DNA of 13,838 bases from Candidatus Latescibacterota bacterium (GCA_003529325.1 DPVW01000280.1:1-13838), one strand, 5' to 3'; positions 7,101-13,838 are shown, counted from the stretch's first letter. Notes: generated from the letters alone by a model not told the origin. Made by a program: numbers and translations.

Positions 7101-9884
7101 ATGGCAGACGATGGAAAAAGACAGGATCAGATCATCCAACTCGCCCTGGGGCCGTTGGTCGGTGTACTGATCTTTCTGTTCTCGCTCACCCAGATCTATG
7201 AACGGGCTGAGCTGGTGACCTACGACTGGCGCTTCAACGTCCGCGATTCCGCCTTCGGACCACCAGCGATGAGTCCCCACCTGGGAACGATCGACATCGA
7301 CCTGGAAAGCGTGGAGGCAGAAGGACGGTATCAGGACTGGACGCGAGACAAGTATGCCGACGTCGTGCGGTTGCTCAGCAAGTATGGTGCGCGTCTCGTC
7401 GGCTTTGATGTGTTCTTCATCGAACCCTCCACAATATCCGTGTCGGAAAGCCGGATCCACGCTCAGAAGGTCATCGATAGCGCCACCATCGAGGAGTTGC
7501 TGAGACAGTCCGACTTTGACGAGATGTTCCGCCAGGCCATTGCCGAGGCTGGCAACGTCTATCTCGCCCAAACCGTCGTCGTGCCCGACAGCGTGCGCGA
7601 AAGCGAGCCACGCACTGCTGACAAGGAGCTGGCCCTGCAGGTCATCCGCGAGCACTCCCCGCGGCTGACGGATGCCGTGGGGAGCACCCTCGCACGAGGC
7701 GTCGACTTTGACCCTCCCCTGCGTTCTCTGCGCGAGGCGGCCAGAAGTTTCGCCTACGCGCAGACGGTGACCGACATCGACGGCGCCCGACGACGCTACC
7801 CACTCGTGTTTCTATATGAAGATGTCCTCTTCCCCTCCATGGCCCTCGCCATGGCTTGCGACATCCTGCAAGTGCCCATCGCCTCGATTGAGGTCGATCC
7901 TGGACAGCACGTGCGCTTGCCACAAGCCCACATGCTCGATGGTCGTGTCGTCGACCTGGAGATCCCGATCGACGCCCTCGGCAATATGAATGTCAACTGG
8001 GCCGGACGCTGGGAGGACACCTTCAATCACTACTCGCATTCGACCCTGAGGCAGGCGTGGTCGCGGCAAGAGAACCAGAGTCTGCTCGACGAGATGAAGA
8101 AGCTCGTCGCCGCCGACCCCGCTTTGGGCAATCCACGCAATCTTCTGGGGGCCCTGACGCAGGCGGGTTACACCGACCGCGACCTCATCCTCGGTGTCCT
8201 GAGAGCCTTTCTACAGACCAGGGGCATCGAAGCAGCCCTTGAGAAAGAACCCGGGTTGACGGTCCAGTCTTTCTGGAAATCCAAGAAGGTCGACATTCCC
8301 AGTGACAACCAGATCCTGCTCTTCGAGCAGGTGCAGCGCACCACACACGTGGCGGCGCTGATTGTTGCCGAGCCGGATGTGGGACTCGCCGATCTGCAGG
8401 CGGCTCGTCCTGATGACGACCCCATCCTCGTCGAGCAGAGCGCCTACTTCGTACGGACCGTTCTTGCGAATGGGAGTTTGCCCGCCAGCGCCCACCCGCT
8501 GTTCTTTTTTCCGTATAAGCGATACCAGCCACGGAAGGGCTACTCCGCCTCGGTGACCCCCCAGGACGTGGCCGGCAAAGTGCTATTCTATGGCCTCACC
8601 GCGCCGGGCACGACCGATCTCAGCGTCACACCGGTAGAAGGCGACTACCCGATGGTGGGTATTTACCCGAACGTGCTCAACACCATCCTCCAGGGCGCCT
8701 TCATTAGCCGCATGCCGGCGTGGACGGACGCACTGCTCATCATCGCCCTCGGCGTCTTGCTCTCCCTCGTCATCCCAGGTTTGCGAGTGCTTTCGGGAGC
8801 AGCCCTGATCGCTGCTCTCGTCTGTCTCTACGGGGCTGTCGCTTTTGTCGCGTTTATTAAGATGGGTCTGTGGCTGGAGATCGTCGCCCCACTGATGACC
8901 CTCGTCATCGGGTATCTGGCGTTGACGATCTACGGGTATGTCATGAAGGAGAAGGAAAAGGAGTTCGTTCAGGGCGCCTTCGGCCACTACCTCTCTCCGA
9001 CGGTGGTCAATGAGATCATGACCAATCCGGGCATGGTCGATCAGCTCGGCGGCGAAGAGCGAGTCATGACCGCTTTCTTCTCCGACGTGGCCAGTTTTTC
9101 GACAATCTCCGAGAATTTGACGCCCGTCGAACTGGTGAACTTCATCAACGAGTATCTGTCGGACATGTGTGACATCGTCGAAGAGTATGGTGGCACCATC
9201 GACAAGTTTGAGGGGGATGCCATCCTCGCGTTCTATGGCGCACCCGTCTACTACGAAGATCACGCGGTGCGAGGCTGCATGGCTTGTATCGACCAGCAGA
9301 AGCGTCTGACCGAGATGCGTGACCGCTGGGATCAGGATCGGTCTTTGCCGCCGGCACTGCAGCAGTTGCGCGAGCGCTGGGAGGGCGAAGGGAGAACCTT
9401 CGCGCATGTGCGCATGGGCCTGACGGCGGGGCCGATGGTGGTCGGCAACATGGGCTCGCGCTCACGTACTGACTACACGATGATGGGAGATACGGTGAAC
9501 CTCGCCGCCCGCTTCGAGAGTGGTCAGAAGATCTACGGCACGGCGATCATGGTGAACGAGGCCATCTACAAGGCTGTCGAGGATCTCGTGGAAGCGCGAC
9601 GCCTCGATGTGATTCAGGTGGTAGGTAAGGAAGAACCCGTCACAGCGTACGAGATCCTCGAACGGAAGGGCGAGCTGCCACAACTCGCGCAGGACGTAGT
9701 TGAGCTATACAACAAGGGCCTCGAATTCTACGACCGCTTCGAATTCGCCGAAGCCCAACGGCTGTTTGAGCAGGCCGTTGATGTAGACCCCACCGATGGC
9801 CCCGCCGCGCTATACGCGGATCGTTGCGAAGACTACGTCGAGAATCCACCTACGGACCTCGTATTCCGCGCCGAGTCCAAGTAA
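7101..9884 (+). CDS. CHASE2-domain class III adenylate cyclase with C-terminal TPR
   Basis: This membrane enzyme of 927 residues should convert ATP to cAMP. One hydrophobic segment at ~11-31 leads into a large extracytoplasmic CHASE2 sensor (~35-535, including VRLLSKYGARLVGFDVFF and GKVLFYGLTAPGTTDLSVTP). Three membrane helices follow at ~541-562, 566-589 and 592-615, then the cyclase domain (~650-840). All key residues are present: metal-binding D662 (FFSDVASF) and D706 (KFEGDAI), adenine-specifying K702 and T793 (DYTMMGD), and transition-state N800 and R804 (NLAAR). The K/T pair points to ATP rather than GTP. About 9 extra residues separate D706 from R804 compared with cyanobacterial CyaC. 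A TPR-like helix pair (~860-900, GLEFYDRFEFAEAQRLFEQAV) ends the protein. No ribosome site is visible, and the start is 15 nt after a terminator. It is first in a six-gene cluster. Confidence 0.93.
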   Translation: MADDGKRQDQIIQLALGPLVGVLIFLFSLTQIYERAELVTYDWRFNVRDSAFGPPAMSPHLGTIDIDLESVEAEGRYQDWTRDKYADVVRLLSKYGARLVGFDVFFIEPSTISVSESRIHAQKVIDSATIEELLRQSDFDEMFRQAIAEAGNVYLAQTVVVPDSVRESEPRTADKELALQVIREHSPRLTDAVGSTLARGVDFDPPLRSLREAARSFAYAQTVTDIDGARRRYPLVFLYEDVLFPSMALAMACDILQVPIASIEVDPGQHVRLPQAHMLDGRVVDLEIPIDALGNMNVNWAGRWEDTFNHYSHSTLRQAWSRQENQSLLDEMKKLVAADPALGNPRNLLGALTQAGYTDRDLILGVLRAFLQTRGIEAALEKEPGLTVQSFWKSKKVDIPSDNQILLFEQVQRTTHVAALIVAEPDVGLADLQAARPDDDPILVEQSAYFVRTVLANGSLPASAHPLFFFPYKRYQPRKGYSASVTPQDVAGKVLFYGLTAPGTTDLSVTPVEGDYPMVGIYPNVLNTILQGAFISRMPAWTDALLIIALGVLLSLVIPGLRVLSGAALIAALVCLYGAVAFVAFIKMGLWLEIVAPLMTLVIGYLALTIYGYVMKEKEKEFVQGAFGHYLSPTVVNEIMTNPGMVDQLGGEERVMTAFFSDVASFSTISENLTPVELVNFINEYLSDMCDIVEEYGGTIDKFEGDAILAFYGAPVYYEDHAVRGCMACIDQQKRLTEMRDRWDQDRSLPPALQQLRERWEGEGRTFAHVRMGLTAGPMVVGNMGSRSRTDYTMMGDTVNLAARFESGQKIYGTAIMVNEAIYKAVEDLVEARRLDVIQVVGKEEPVTAYEILERKGELPQLAQDVVELYNKGLEFYDRFEFAEAQRLFEQAVDVDPTDGPAALYADRCEDYVENPPTDLVFRAESK

Positions 9885-10634
9885 ATGGGCTGGTTGGCCG
9901 GGACTGGACCAGCCAACCCTCTCATCGCATCTTACAGGGTCGTGTTACCCCGAGATCGAATCCTTCAGATGACCTTTTCCGCCGCCGCCCTCACCCTGTG
10001 TTTCGGCCTGCTGGGCTGTGCGTCGGGTACTGACGACGTGGTTGCGCGACTCGATGCGTCGGATGACGACCTGCGCGACCATGTGGCCGCCCTGGAGCGT
10101 TCCCTGGAGGCCTCCTACGACCGCGAAAAGGCCCTCTCCGAGCGCTTGCGCCGTATGGAGGAGAATGTTGCCGTTGTCCAGGCTCGGGTTGCCGAGACGG
10201 GGGAACGCGTTGACGGTCTGAGTCGTCCCTCAGCGGGGTCTTCTGCGCCGGCGGTCCTGGACGTGACCTCAGCCTACAGCGCCGCCTACGAAAGACATCG
10301 GGAGCACGACTACGAAGGGGCTGTGGCGGCATTCGCCGACATCGTCAAACTCGCCCCCACCCATTCTCTGGCGGACAACGCGCAATACTGGATTGGTGAG
10401 TCGTATTATGGTCTGGGTCGCTTCCGCCAGGCCCTCGCCGCATTTTCCCAGGTCCTGGCCTTTGAGACGACGGAAAAAGAGGATGATGCACAACTCATGA
10501 TCGCCCGTTCCTACCTCTCTCTTGGTGAGAAGGACCAGGCCATTACGGCTTTCCGCCGACTCATGACCGAACACCCGGACAGTGAATACATCGAGGCTGC
10601 GAGCAAGGAATTGCGCTACGTGGAGGGCGAGTGA
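9885..10634 (+). CDS. CpoB/YbgF-like TPR lipoprotein
   Basis: The protein has a lipobox (FGLLGC, Cys codon at 10017-10019), then a coiled coil rich in heptads (~DDVVARLDASDDDLRDHVAAL through ERLRRMEENVAVVQ), a Ser/Pro linker and three TPR-type repeats ending in FRRLMTEHPDSEYIEAASKEL. This is the layout of CpoB (YbgF), the periplasmic partner of the Tol-Pal and PBP1B machinery. The lipid anchor is unlike E. coli CpoB but common elsewhere. The start is uncertain. ATG 9885 abuts the previous stop (TAAATG) but leaves a 44-residue leader. GTG 9942 gives an RDR-containing n-region. ATG 9969 puts the lipid Cys at position 17 but has no basic residue. None has a good ribosome site, and a hairpin at 9892-9918 lies in the doubtful part. 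It sits in the cluster with a BamD-like gene, supporting an outer-membrane or cell-wall role. No tol or pal gene is in the window. Confidence 0.82.
   Translation: MGWLAGTGPANPLIASYRVVLPRDRILQMTFSAAALTLCFGLLGCASGTDDVVARLDASDDDLRDHVAALERSLEASYDREKALSERLRRMEENVAVVQARVAETGERVDGLSRPSAGSSAPAVLDVTSAYSAAYERHREHDYEGAVAAFADIVKLAPTHSLADNAQYWIGESYYGLGRFRQALAAFSQVLAFETTEKEDDAQLMIARSYLSLGEKDQAITAFRRLMTEHPDSEYIEAASKELRYVEGE
9892..9918 (+). other. Inverted repeat at the cyclase/CpoB-like junction
   Basis: GGTTGGC (9892-9898) and GCCAACC (9912-9918) form a perfect 7-bp stem with a 13-nt loop, starting 8 nt after the cyclase stop codon. No T-run follows, so it is not an intrinsic terminator. It could be an RNA-processing or stability hairpin, or it could hide a start codon. 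It favours one of the downstream starts for the lipoprotein gene. Confidence 0.4.
10622..10627 (+). promoter_or_regulatory. Shine-Dalgarno that fixes a GTG start
   Basis: GGAGGG, inside the last codons of the CpoB-like gene, is 8 nt before GTG 10636. It selects that codon over an in-frame ATG at 10582 that would overlap the upstream gene by 53 bp. Confidence 0.7.
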
Positions 10635-10635
10635 A

Positions 10636-11235
10636 GTGAAACACACGATCATCGCTGTCGCCATTGTCGGGCTGTTCTCCGCCCGCCAGACGGCCGCACT
10701 CGAGGCGAGCAACCTCGATCTGGTGACGCAGACGGCACAGCAGGCCGTCCGCAGTGCCCTCGCCGACCTGCAGTTGTCGACACAGAGCGGTGACGGGGGC
10801 GCCGGTCCTGTCGCCGTCGCCTCCGCATCGACCCATTCCGCCAACTGGCTTTTCGAGCATCTGCTGGTGGCGGATCTACTGTCTCGAGGCCTGGACGTCA
10901 CCATCGATGGAGACGCGACGACGAAGATGTCGTGGCGTGTCGTCGATCTCGGCATCACCGGTCAGACCGGTCTTCTGGGGGGCACCGTAACCAGACGCTG
11001 CCGTGTCGTGGTGCGCCTCGAGTTGCACAACGCCGGTGAATTGGTGTGGTCTGCTGATGGTCATGCAGAGCGCCAGGACCGTGTTCCCAAGGGTCAGATC
11101 GAGGCCCTGCAACACTCCCGCTTCGGCTTCGCCAAAACGGACCTGAAAGAGCGGACCTGGGGAAAATTTGTCGAGCCCGTGATCCTCACGACCGTGCTCG
11201 GTAGTCTCGTTTACCTCTTCTTCTCGAATCGATGA
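10636..11235 (+). CDS. Envelope protein of unknown function with N-terminal signal and C-terminal membrane helix
   Basis: This 199-residue protein starts at GTG 10636, chosen because of the GGAGGG 8 nt upstream and the hydrophobic N-terminus it exposes (MKHTIIAVAIVGLFSA). A Ser/Gly/Ala-rich stretch (about residues 45-65) leads to an alpha/beta middle part: ANWLFEHLLVADLLSRGLDVTIDG, then WRVVDLGITGQT, then a run of beta strands (RRCRVVVRLELHNAGELVWSADGHAE). It ends with a single hydrophobic segment at ~181-196 (VILTTVLGSLVYLFF) and only SNR after it. The GELVWSADG stretch recalls lipoproteins that form part of multi-subunit envelope complexes, but I cannot assign a family. It lies 1 bp after the CpoB-like gene and overlaps the BamD-like gene by 4 bp (ATGA), so it is most likely an envelope-biogenesis partner. 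It is probably anchored in the inner membrane by its C-terminus. Confidence 0.75.
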   Translation: MKHTIIAVAIVGLFSARQTAALEASNLDLVTQTAQQAVRSALADLQLSTQSGDGGAGPVAVASASTHSANWLFEHLLVADLLSRGLDVTIDGDATTKMSWRVVDLGITGQTGLLGGTVTRRCRVVVRLELHNAGELVWSADGHAERQDRVPKGQIEALQHSRFGFAKTDLKERTWGKFVEPVILTTVLGSLVYLFFSNR

Positions 11236-11978
11236 TGAAATCCAAGCACATCTACCTCGCCATTCTCGTTGTCGCTGGCTGCGCCAGCAAAGGGCCCCCT
11301 GAACTGAAGGGTGCCGACTACTACTTCGATGAGGGCGGCCGTGACTTCAAGCGCCATCGATACGTCGAGGCAGTGGAGAGCTTTCAGCGTATCGTCAGCA
11401 ACTTTCCCGGTCACGCGCGGGTCGCCGAAGCGCAGTACTATCTGGCCGAGTCCTACTTCGGCATGGACGAATTCGTCAACGCCGCCTTCGAATACGAACG
11501 GCTCGTCGACACCTACCCTTCCAGCGAGTGGCGGGATGACGCACAGTATATGATCGGGGAGTCGTACTTCGAGCAGAGCCATCGGGCCGAGCTCGATCAG
11601 ACCGAGACCTATGAAGCGCTGAGTGCCTTTCGCCGCTTCATCGAGGACAACGCCGGCAGTCCCCTCATCGCCGACGCCCGGGCCCGTATCGCTGAAGGAC
11701 GTGCCCGATTGGCGAAGAAACAGTATCTGGCAGGTCGTCTCTATCACCGACAGGGACATCTGGAGGCGGCGCGCATGGCCTACGAGCAATTGCTGATGGC
11801 GTACCCGACAACCCCGTGGTATTGGGATGGTCTGGCGCAACTGGCTGACGTCGCGCGAGCCGAAGGCAAAGTGGAGGAAGCTCGCGGTCATTGGCAGGAG
11901 GTCCTACAGGGCGACTGTGAGGACGATGAGCTCCTTGCCAACATCCGCAAGTGGGTCGCCGAACTGGACGTGGAGTGA
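11232..11978 (+). CDS. bamD: BamD-like outer-membrane assembly lipoprotein
   Basis: This 248-residue lipoprotein has the signal MMKSKHIYLAILVVAG and lipid Cys17. ATG 11232 overlaps the previous stop, and a second ATG at 11235 would give Cys16. TPR-type repeats follow: YYFDEGGRDFKRHRYVEAVE / FQRIVSNFPGH, AEAQYYLAESYFGMDEFVNA / FERLVDTYP-like, DDAQYMIGESYF, then the BamD-typical ARARIAEGRARLAKKQYLAG followed by LYHRQGHLEAARMAYEQLL and AYPTTPWYWDGL. BamD is the lipoprotein partner of the BamA barrel and brings unfolded outer-membrane proteins to the Bam machine. The length fits the family (about 240-280 residues). No ribosome site is visible, so translation is probably coupled to the upstream gene. 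It overlaps nadD by GTGA. Placing a BamD-like gene directly before nadD supports the call but does not prove it; other YfiO/CpoB-type TPR lipoproteins remain possible. Confidence 0.85.
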   Translation: MMKSKHIYLAILVVAGCASKGPPELKGADYYFDEGGRDFKRHRYVEAVESFQRIVSNFPGHARVAEAQYYLAESYFGMDEFVNAAFEYERLVDTYPSSEWRDDAQYMIGESYFEQSHRAELDQTETYEALSAFRRFIEDNAGSPLIADARARIAEGRARLAKKQYLAGRLYHRQGHLEAARMAYEQLLMAYPTTPWYWDGLAQLADVARAEGKVEEARGHWQEVLQGDCEDDELLANIRKWVAELDVE

Positions 11979-12553
11979 GGCTCGGCGTACTCGGCGGTAC
12001 CTTTGATCCCATTCACAGTGGCCATGTGCTGCTGGCACAGGCGGTGCGGGAGCAATTGCCTCTCGACCGGGTCCTGTTTGTCCCGGCCGCCGATCCGCCA
12101 CACAAGGATGATCAGGGCGCCAGCGCCGTGCACCGACTCGAGATGGTCCGCCTCGCTATCGATGGTCTCGATGGCTTTGAGCTCTGTCACGCCGAGCACG
12201 ACCGGACGGGACCGTCCTACACAGTGGATACCCTACGCGAACTTCGCCGTCGATTTACCGACAGCGAACTATATCTGATCATCGGTGCCGACAACGTCGC
12301 TGAGTTGTCCTCGTGGTACGACCCAGAAGGCATCCTCTCCCTGGCCACCATCGTCTCTGGGACACGCGTTGACTCCACCGACGCACCGACCTCCGGGTTC
12401 GGTGCCCGCATCCAGCACCTGTCGACACCCGTCTACGAGATCTCTTCCACCGAGATCCGCCAACGCCTGTCACAGGGTCTGCCGGTCCGCTACCTGGTTC
12501 CGGAGGCGGTGGAGCGGTATGCGCAGCAGCACAACCTCTACAGAGGATCATGA
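11975..12553 (+). CDS. nadD: Nicotinate-nucleotide adenylyltransferase
   Basis: This 192-residue enzyme joins nicotinate mononucleotide and ATP to give nicotinate adenine dinucleotide in NAD synthesis, in the cytoplasm. The nucleotidyltransferase signature is intact: GGTFDPIHSGH at residues 7-17 with the H-x-x-H pair H14/H17. A PPHK loop follows at ~42-45, then IGADN (103-107) with SSWYDPEGIL, and the C-terminal ISSTEIR motif (S157, S158, T159, R162) that contacts the ATP phosphates. The tail (YLVPEAVERYAQQHNLY) is typical of NadD. GTG 11975 is chosen because it puts RLGVLGGTFDP right at the N-terminus as in the family. It overlaps the upstream stop by GTGA, and in-frame upstream codons would add only a poorly conserved extension. 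The 3' end overlaps the next gene by ATGA. Confidence 0.96.
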   Translation: MRLGVLGGTFDPIHSGHVLLAQAVREQLPLDRVLFVPAADPPHKDDQGASAVHRLEMVRLAIDGLDGFELCHAEHDRTGPSYTVDTLRELRRRFTDSELYLIIGADNVAELSSWYDPEGILSLATIVSGTRVDSTDAPTSGFGARIQHLSTPVYEISSTEIRQRLSQGLPVRYLVPEAVERYAQQHNLYRGS

Positions 12554-13728
12554 CCTTCTTCACCCACCTGGAGTGCACGCACACCGGCGAGCACTACGAT
12601 GTCGATGGATTGCACAATCTGTCGGCAACGGGCGCGCCCCTGTTCGCCCGTTACGACCTCGAGGCGGTCGCCGCCAAACTCTCCCGCCAGCAACTGCTGG
12701 GGCGCCCGATCAGCATGTGGCGCTACCGCGAGGTCATGCCGTTGCGCGAAGGGGACGAGGAGATCACGCTGGAGGAAGGTTTCACCCCCCTTCGTCGGGC
12801 GACGCGCCTGGGTGCGTGGGCAGGGGTTGCCGGACTGCTGATCAAAGACGAATCGGTAAATCCCACGGGATCCTTCAAGGCTCGAGGCCTTTCAGCCGCC
12901 GTTACGGCCGCCGCCGCTCGCGGCGCTACGAAACTCGCCATCCCCACCGCCGGCAATGCCGGAGGGGCTCTGGCCGCCTACGCCGCCGCTGCGGGTCTGG
13001 AGTGCCATGTCTTCATGCCCCGCGACACACCCATCGCCTTCCAAATTGAGGTTCGCTCCTGTGGGGCACACCTCGAGCTGGTAGACGGCCTCATCTCCGA
13101 CTGTGGCCGCATTGTCGGCGAACGCAAGGAGGCGGAGGGCTGGTTTGATGTTTCCACGCTGAAAGAACCATACCGCGTGGAGGGCAAAAAGACGATGGGG
13201 TATGAACTCGCCGAACAGTTGCACTGGCAGTTGCCGGACGTCGTCATCTACCCCACAGGTGGTGGCACCGGTCTGATCGGCATGTGGAAGGCCTTCGAGG
13301 AGATGGAGCAACTCGGCTGGATCGAGCCCGGTCGACGGCCACGCATGGTTTCGGTTCAGGCCGAAGGTTGCGCGCCCATCGTGCGAGCCTTCGAAGCCGG
13401 CGCCGAGAAGGCAGAGCCCTGGGAGAATGCCCGCACCATCGCCTCCGGTTTGCGTGTCCCGGGCGCCGTGGGTGACTTCCTCATGTTGCGAGCTCTGCGC
13501 CAGAGTGGCGGCACCGCTGTCGCCGTCAGTGACAGAGAGCTGGTCCTTGCGAGCCACGATTTTGCCCGCCATACCGGCATCTTCCCGGCACCGGAAGGAG
13601 GGGCGACGCTGGCCGCCCTGCTGCGGCTCAAGGAACTTGGTCAGATCGGCGCCGACGAGCGTGTCGTATTGTTCAATACGGGCTCGGGATACAAGTATCT
13701 GGAGGCACTCGACAACTTTGGGGAGTAG
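12550..13728 (+). CDS. thrC: Threonine synthase
   Basis: This 392-residue PLP enzyme of fold type II converts O-phospho-L-homoserine to L-threonine. The PLP lysine is K110 in NPTGSFKARG. The phosphate-binding glycine loop is at 237-241 (PTGGGTGLIG), and a late NTGSGYKYL segment lies near the C-terminus, all typical of the compact threonine synthases of bacteria and archaea. The N-terminus (LECTHTGEHYDVDGLHNLS, then GAPLFARYDLEA) matches the zinc-ribbon lead-in of this subfamily, but only C9 of the four usual Cys remains; the others read T12, S25 and T27. Metal binding is therefore probably lost. Length fits the family. The start ATG overlaps the nadD stop by 4 bp. It is the last gene of the cluster, and no clear terminator was seen before the tRNA promoter. 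Another fold-II PLP enzyme, such as a cysteate synthase relative, is less likely. Confidence 0.94.
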   Translation: MTFFTHLECTHTGEHYDVDGLHNLSATGAPLFARYDLEAVAAKLSRQQLLGRPISMWRYREVMPLREGDEEITLEEGFTPLRRATRLGAWAGVAGLLIKDESVNPTGSFKARGLSAAVTAAAARGATKLAIPTAGNAGGALAAYAAAAGLECHVFMPRDTPIAFQIEVRSCGAHLELVDGLISDCGRIVGERKEAEGWFDVSTLKEPYRVEGKKTMGYELAEQLHWQLPDVVIYPTGGGTGLIGMWKAFEEMEQLGWIEPGRRPRMVSVQAEGCAPIVRAFEAGAEKAEPWENARTIASGLRVPGAVGDFLMLRALRQSGGTAVAVSDRELVLASHDFARHTGIFPAPEGGATLAALLRLKELGQIGADERVVLFNTGSGYKYLEALDNFGE

Positions 13729-13740
13729 TTGGTGGATGGG

Positions 13741-13768
13741 TTGACGATCTATGCAGCGGCCCTATTTT
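13741..13768 (+). promoter_or_regulatory. Likely sigma70-type promoter for the tRNA gene
   Basis: TTGACG at 13741-13746 is one base off the -35 consensus. TATTTT at 13763-13768 is a moderate -10, with a 16-bp spacer. Transcription would begin near 13775, about 10 nt before the tRNA. It is in the 56-bp AT-richer gap after thrC, which contains no gene. Confidence 0.5.
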
Positions 13769-13784
13769 CAATCTTCTGTTCTTT

Positions 13785-13838
13785 GCACCTATAGCTCAAT
13801 TGGATAGAGCACCTGACTACGGATCAGGAGGTTTGGGG
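13785..13838 (+). tRNA. tRNA-Arg(ACG), 3' end cut by the window
   Basis: The 5' acceptor strand GCACCTA is followed by TA, a D arm (GCTC / GAGC around AATTGGATA), A26 and a perfect 5-bp anticodon stem (CCTGA / TCAGG at 13812-13816 and 13824-13828). The loop CTACGGA gives anticodon ACG, which after A34 deamination to inosine reads CGU, CGC and CGA arginine codons. The variable loop AGGTT and the start of the T stem are visible, but the T arm, 3' acceptor and CCA lie beyond the edge. Confidence 0.93.

Noticed and set aside
6885..7655. Minus-strand open frame (256 codons) spanning the terminator
   Set aside because: It runs through an intrinsic terminator and over two convincing + strand genes. 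No ribosome site or domain supports it.
8583..9407. Minus-strand open frame (274 codons) opposite the cyclase
   Set aside because: The protein is rich in His, Asp and Arg with no motif, and lies exactly over the conserved membrane and catalytic parts of the + strand cyclase.
9892..9918. Hairpin considered as an intrinsic terminator
   Set aside because: The stem is only 7 bp with a 13-nt loop, and no T-run follows.
1..13838. Mobile element, phage, CRISPR or defence island
   Set aside because: No transposase, integrase, terminal repeats or effector genes were seen. The partial tRNA at the right edge could be an integration site, but the sequence beyond it is not available.

Overview
The window reads as ordinary chromosome from a GC-rich, diderm (Gram-negative-type) bacterium. 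All ten protein genes and the one RNA gene are on the + strand. The cell-envelope genes (BamD-like and CpoB-like lipoproteins, a PorV/UPF0164-type outer-membrane barrel) imply an outer membrane. The mix of PorV-like barrel, FlgD-type Ig tail, SbsA-type Ig repeats, FG-GAP/ASPIC propeller and CHASE2 cyclase is typical of the FCB superphylum and its uncultured relatives (Eisenbacteria, Krumholzibacteriota, Latescibacterota, Gemmatimonadota-like lineages). That placement is inferred from protein style, not from a marker gene.

Layout. (1) Bases 2-6337 hold a three-gene surface cluster: the 3' part of a large Ig-repeat protein ending in a FlgD-type domain, a secreted seven-bladed FG-GAP propeller, and a 1026-residue fusion of a PorV-like barrel, a transglutaminase-like cysteine enzyme and a long TPR array. 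The genes are 1 bp apart or overlap by 4 bp, so they are probably co-transcribed. (2) Bases 6338-7085 hold a separate unit: a leader with two CRP/FNR-like palindromes 33 bp apart, a small exported TPR protein, and a strong intrinsic terminator. (3) Bases 7101-13728 hold six tightly packed genes: a CHASE2 class III adenylate cyclase, a CpoB/YbgF-like lipoprotein, an unknown envelope protein, a BamD-like lipoprotein, nadD and thrC. Every junction is an overlap or a gap of at most 1 bp. (4) From 13741 there is a likely promoter and a tRNA-Arg(ACG) cut by the window edge.

How the parts may work together. The first cluster looks like a cell-surface or secretion module. A PorV-like barrel joined to a cysteine enzyme loosely recalls the PorV-PorU pair of the type IX system, and a candidate substrate with a FlgD/Por-tail-like C-terminus lies in the same cluster (inference only). 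The third cluster joins cAMP synthesis to outer-membrane assembly and two housekeeping enzymes. CRP-like sites upstream of the small TPR gene, plus a terminator only 15 nt before the cyclase start codon, suggest a possible cAMP feedback loop through terminator readthrough; this is untested.

No mobile element, CRISPR array, integrase, toxin-antitoxin pair or defence gene was seen. There is no gene-free stretch longer than 150 bases.
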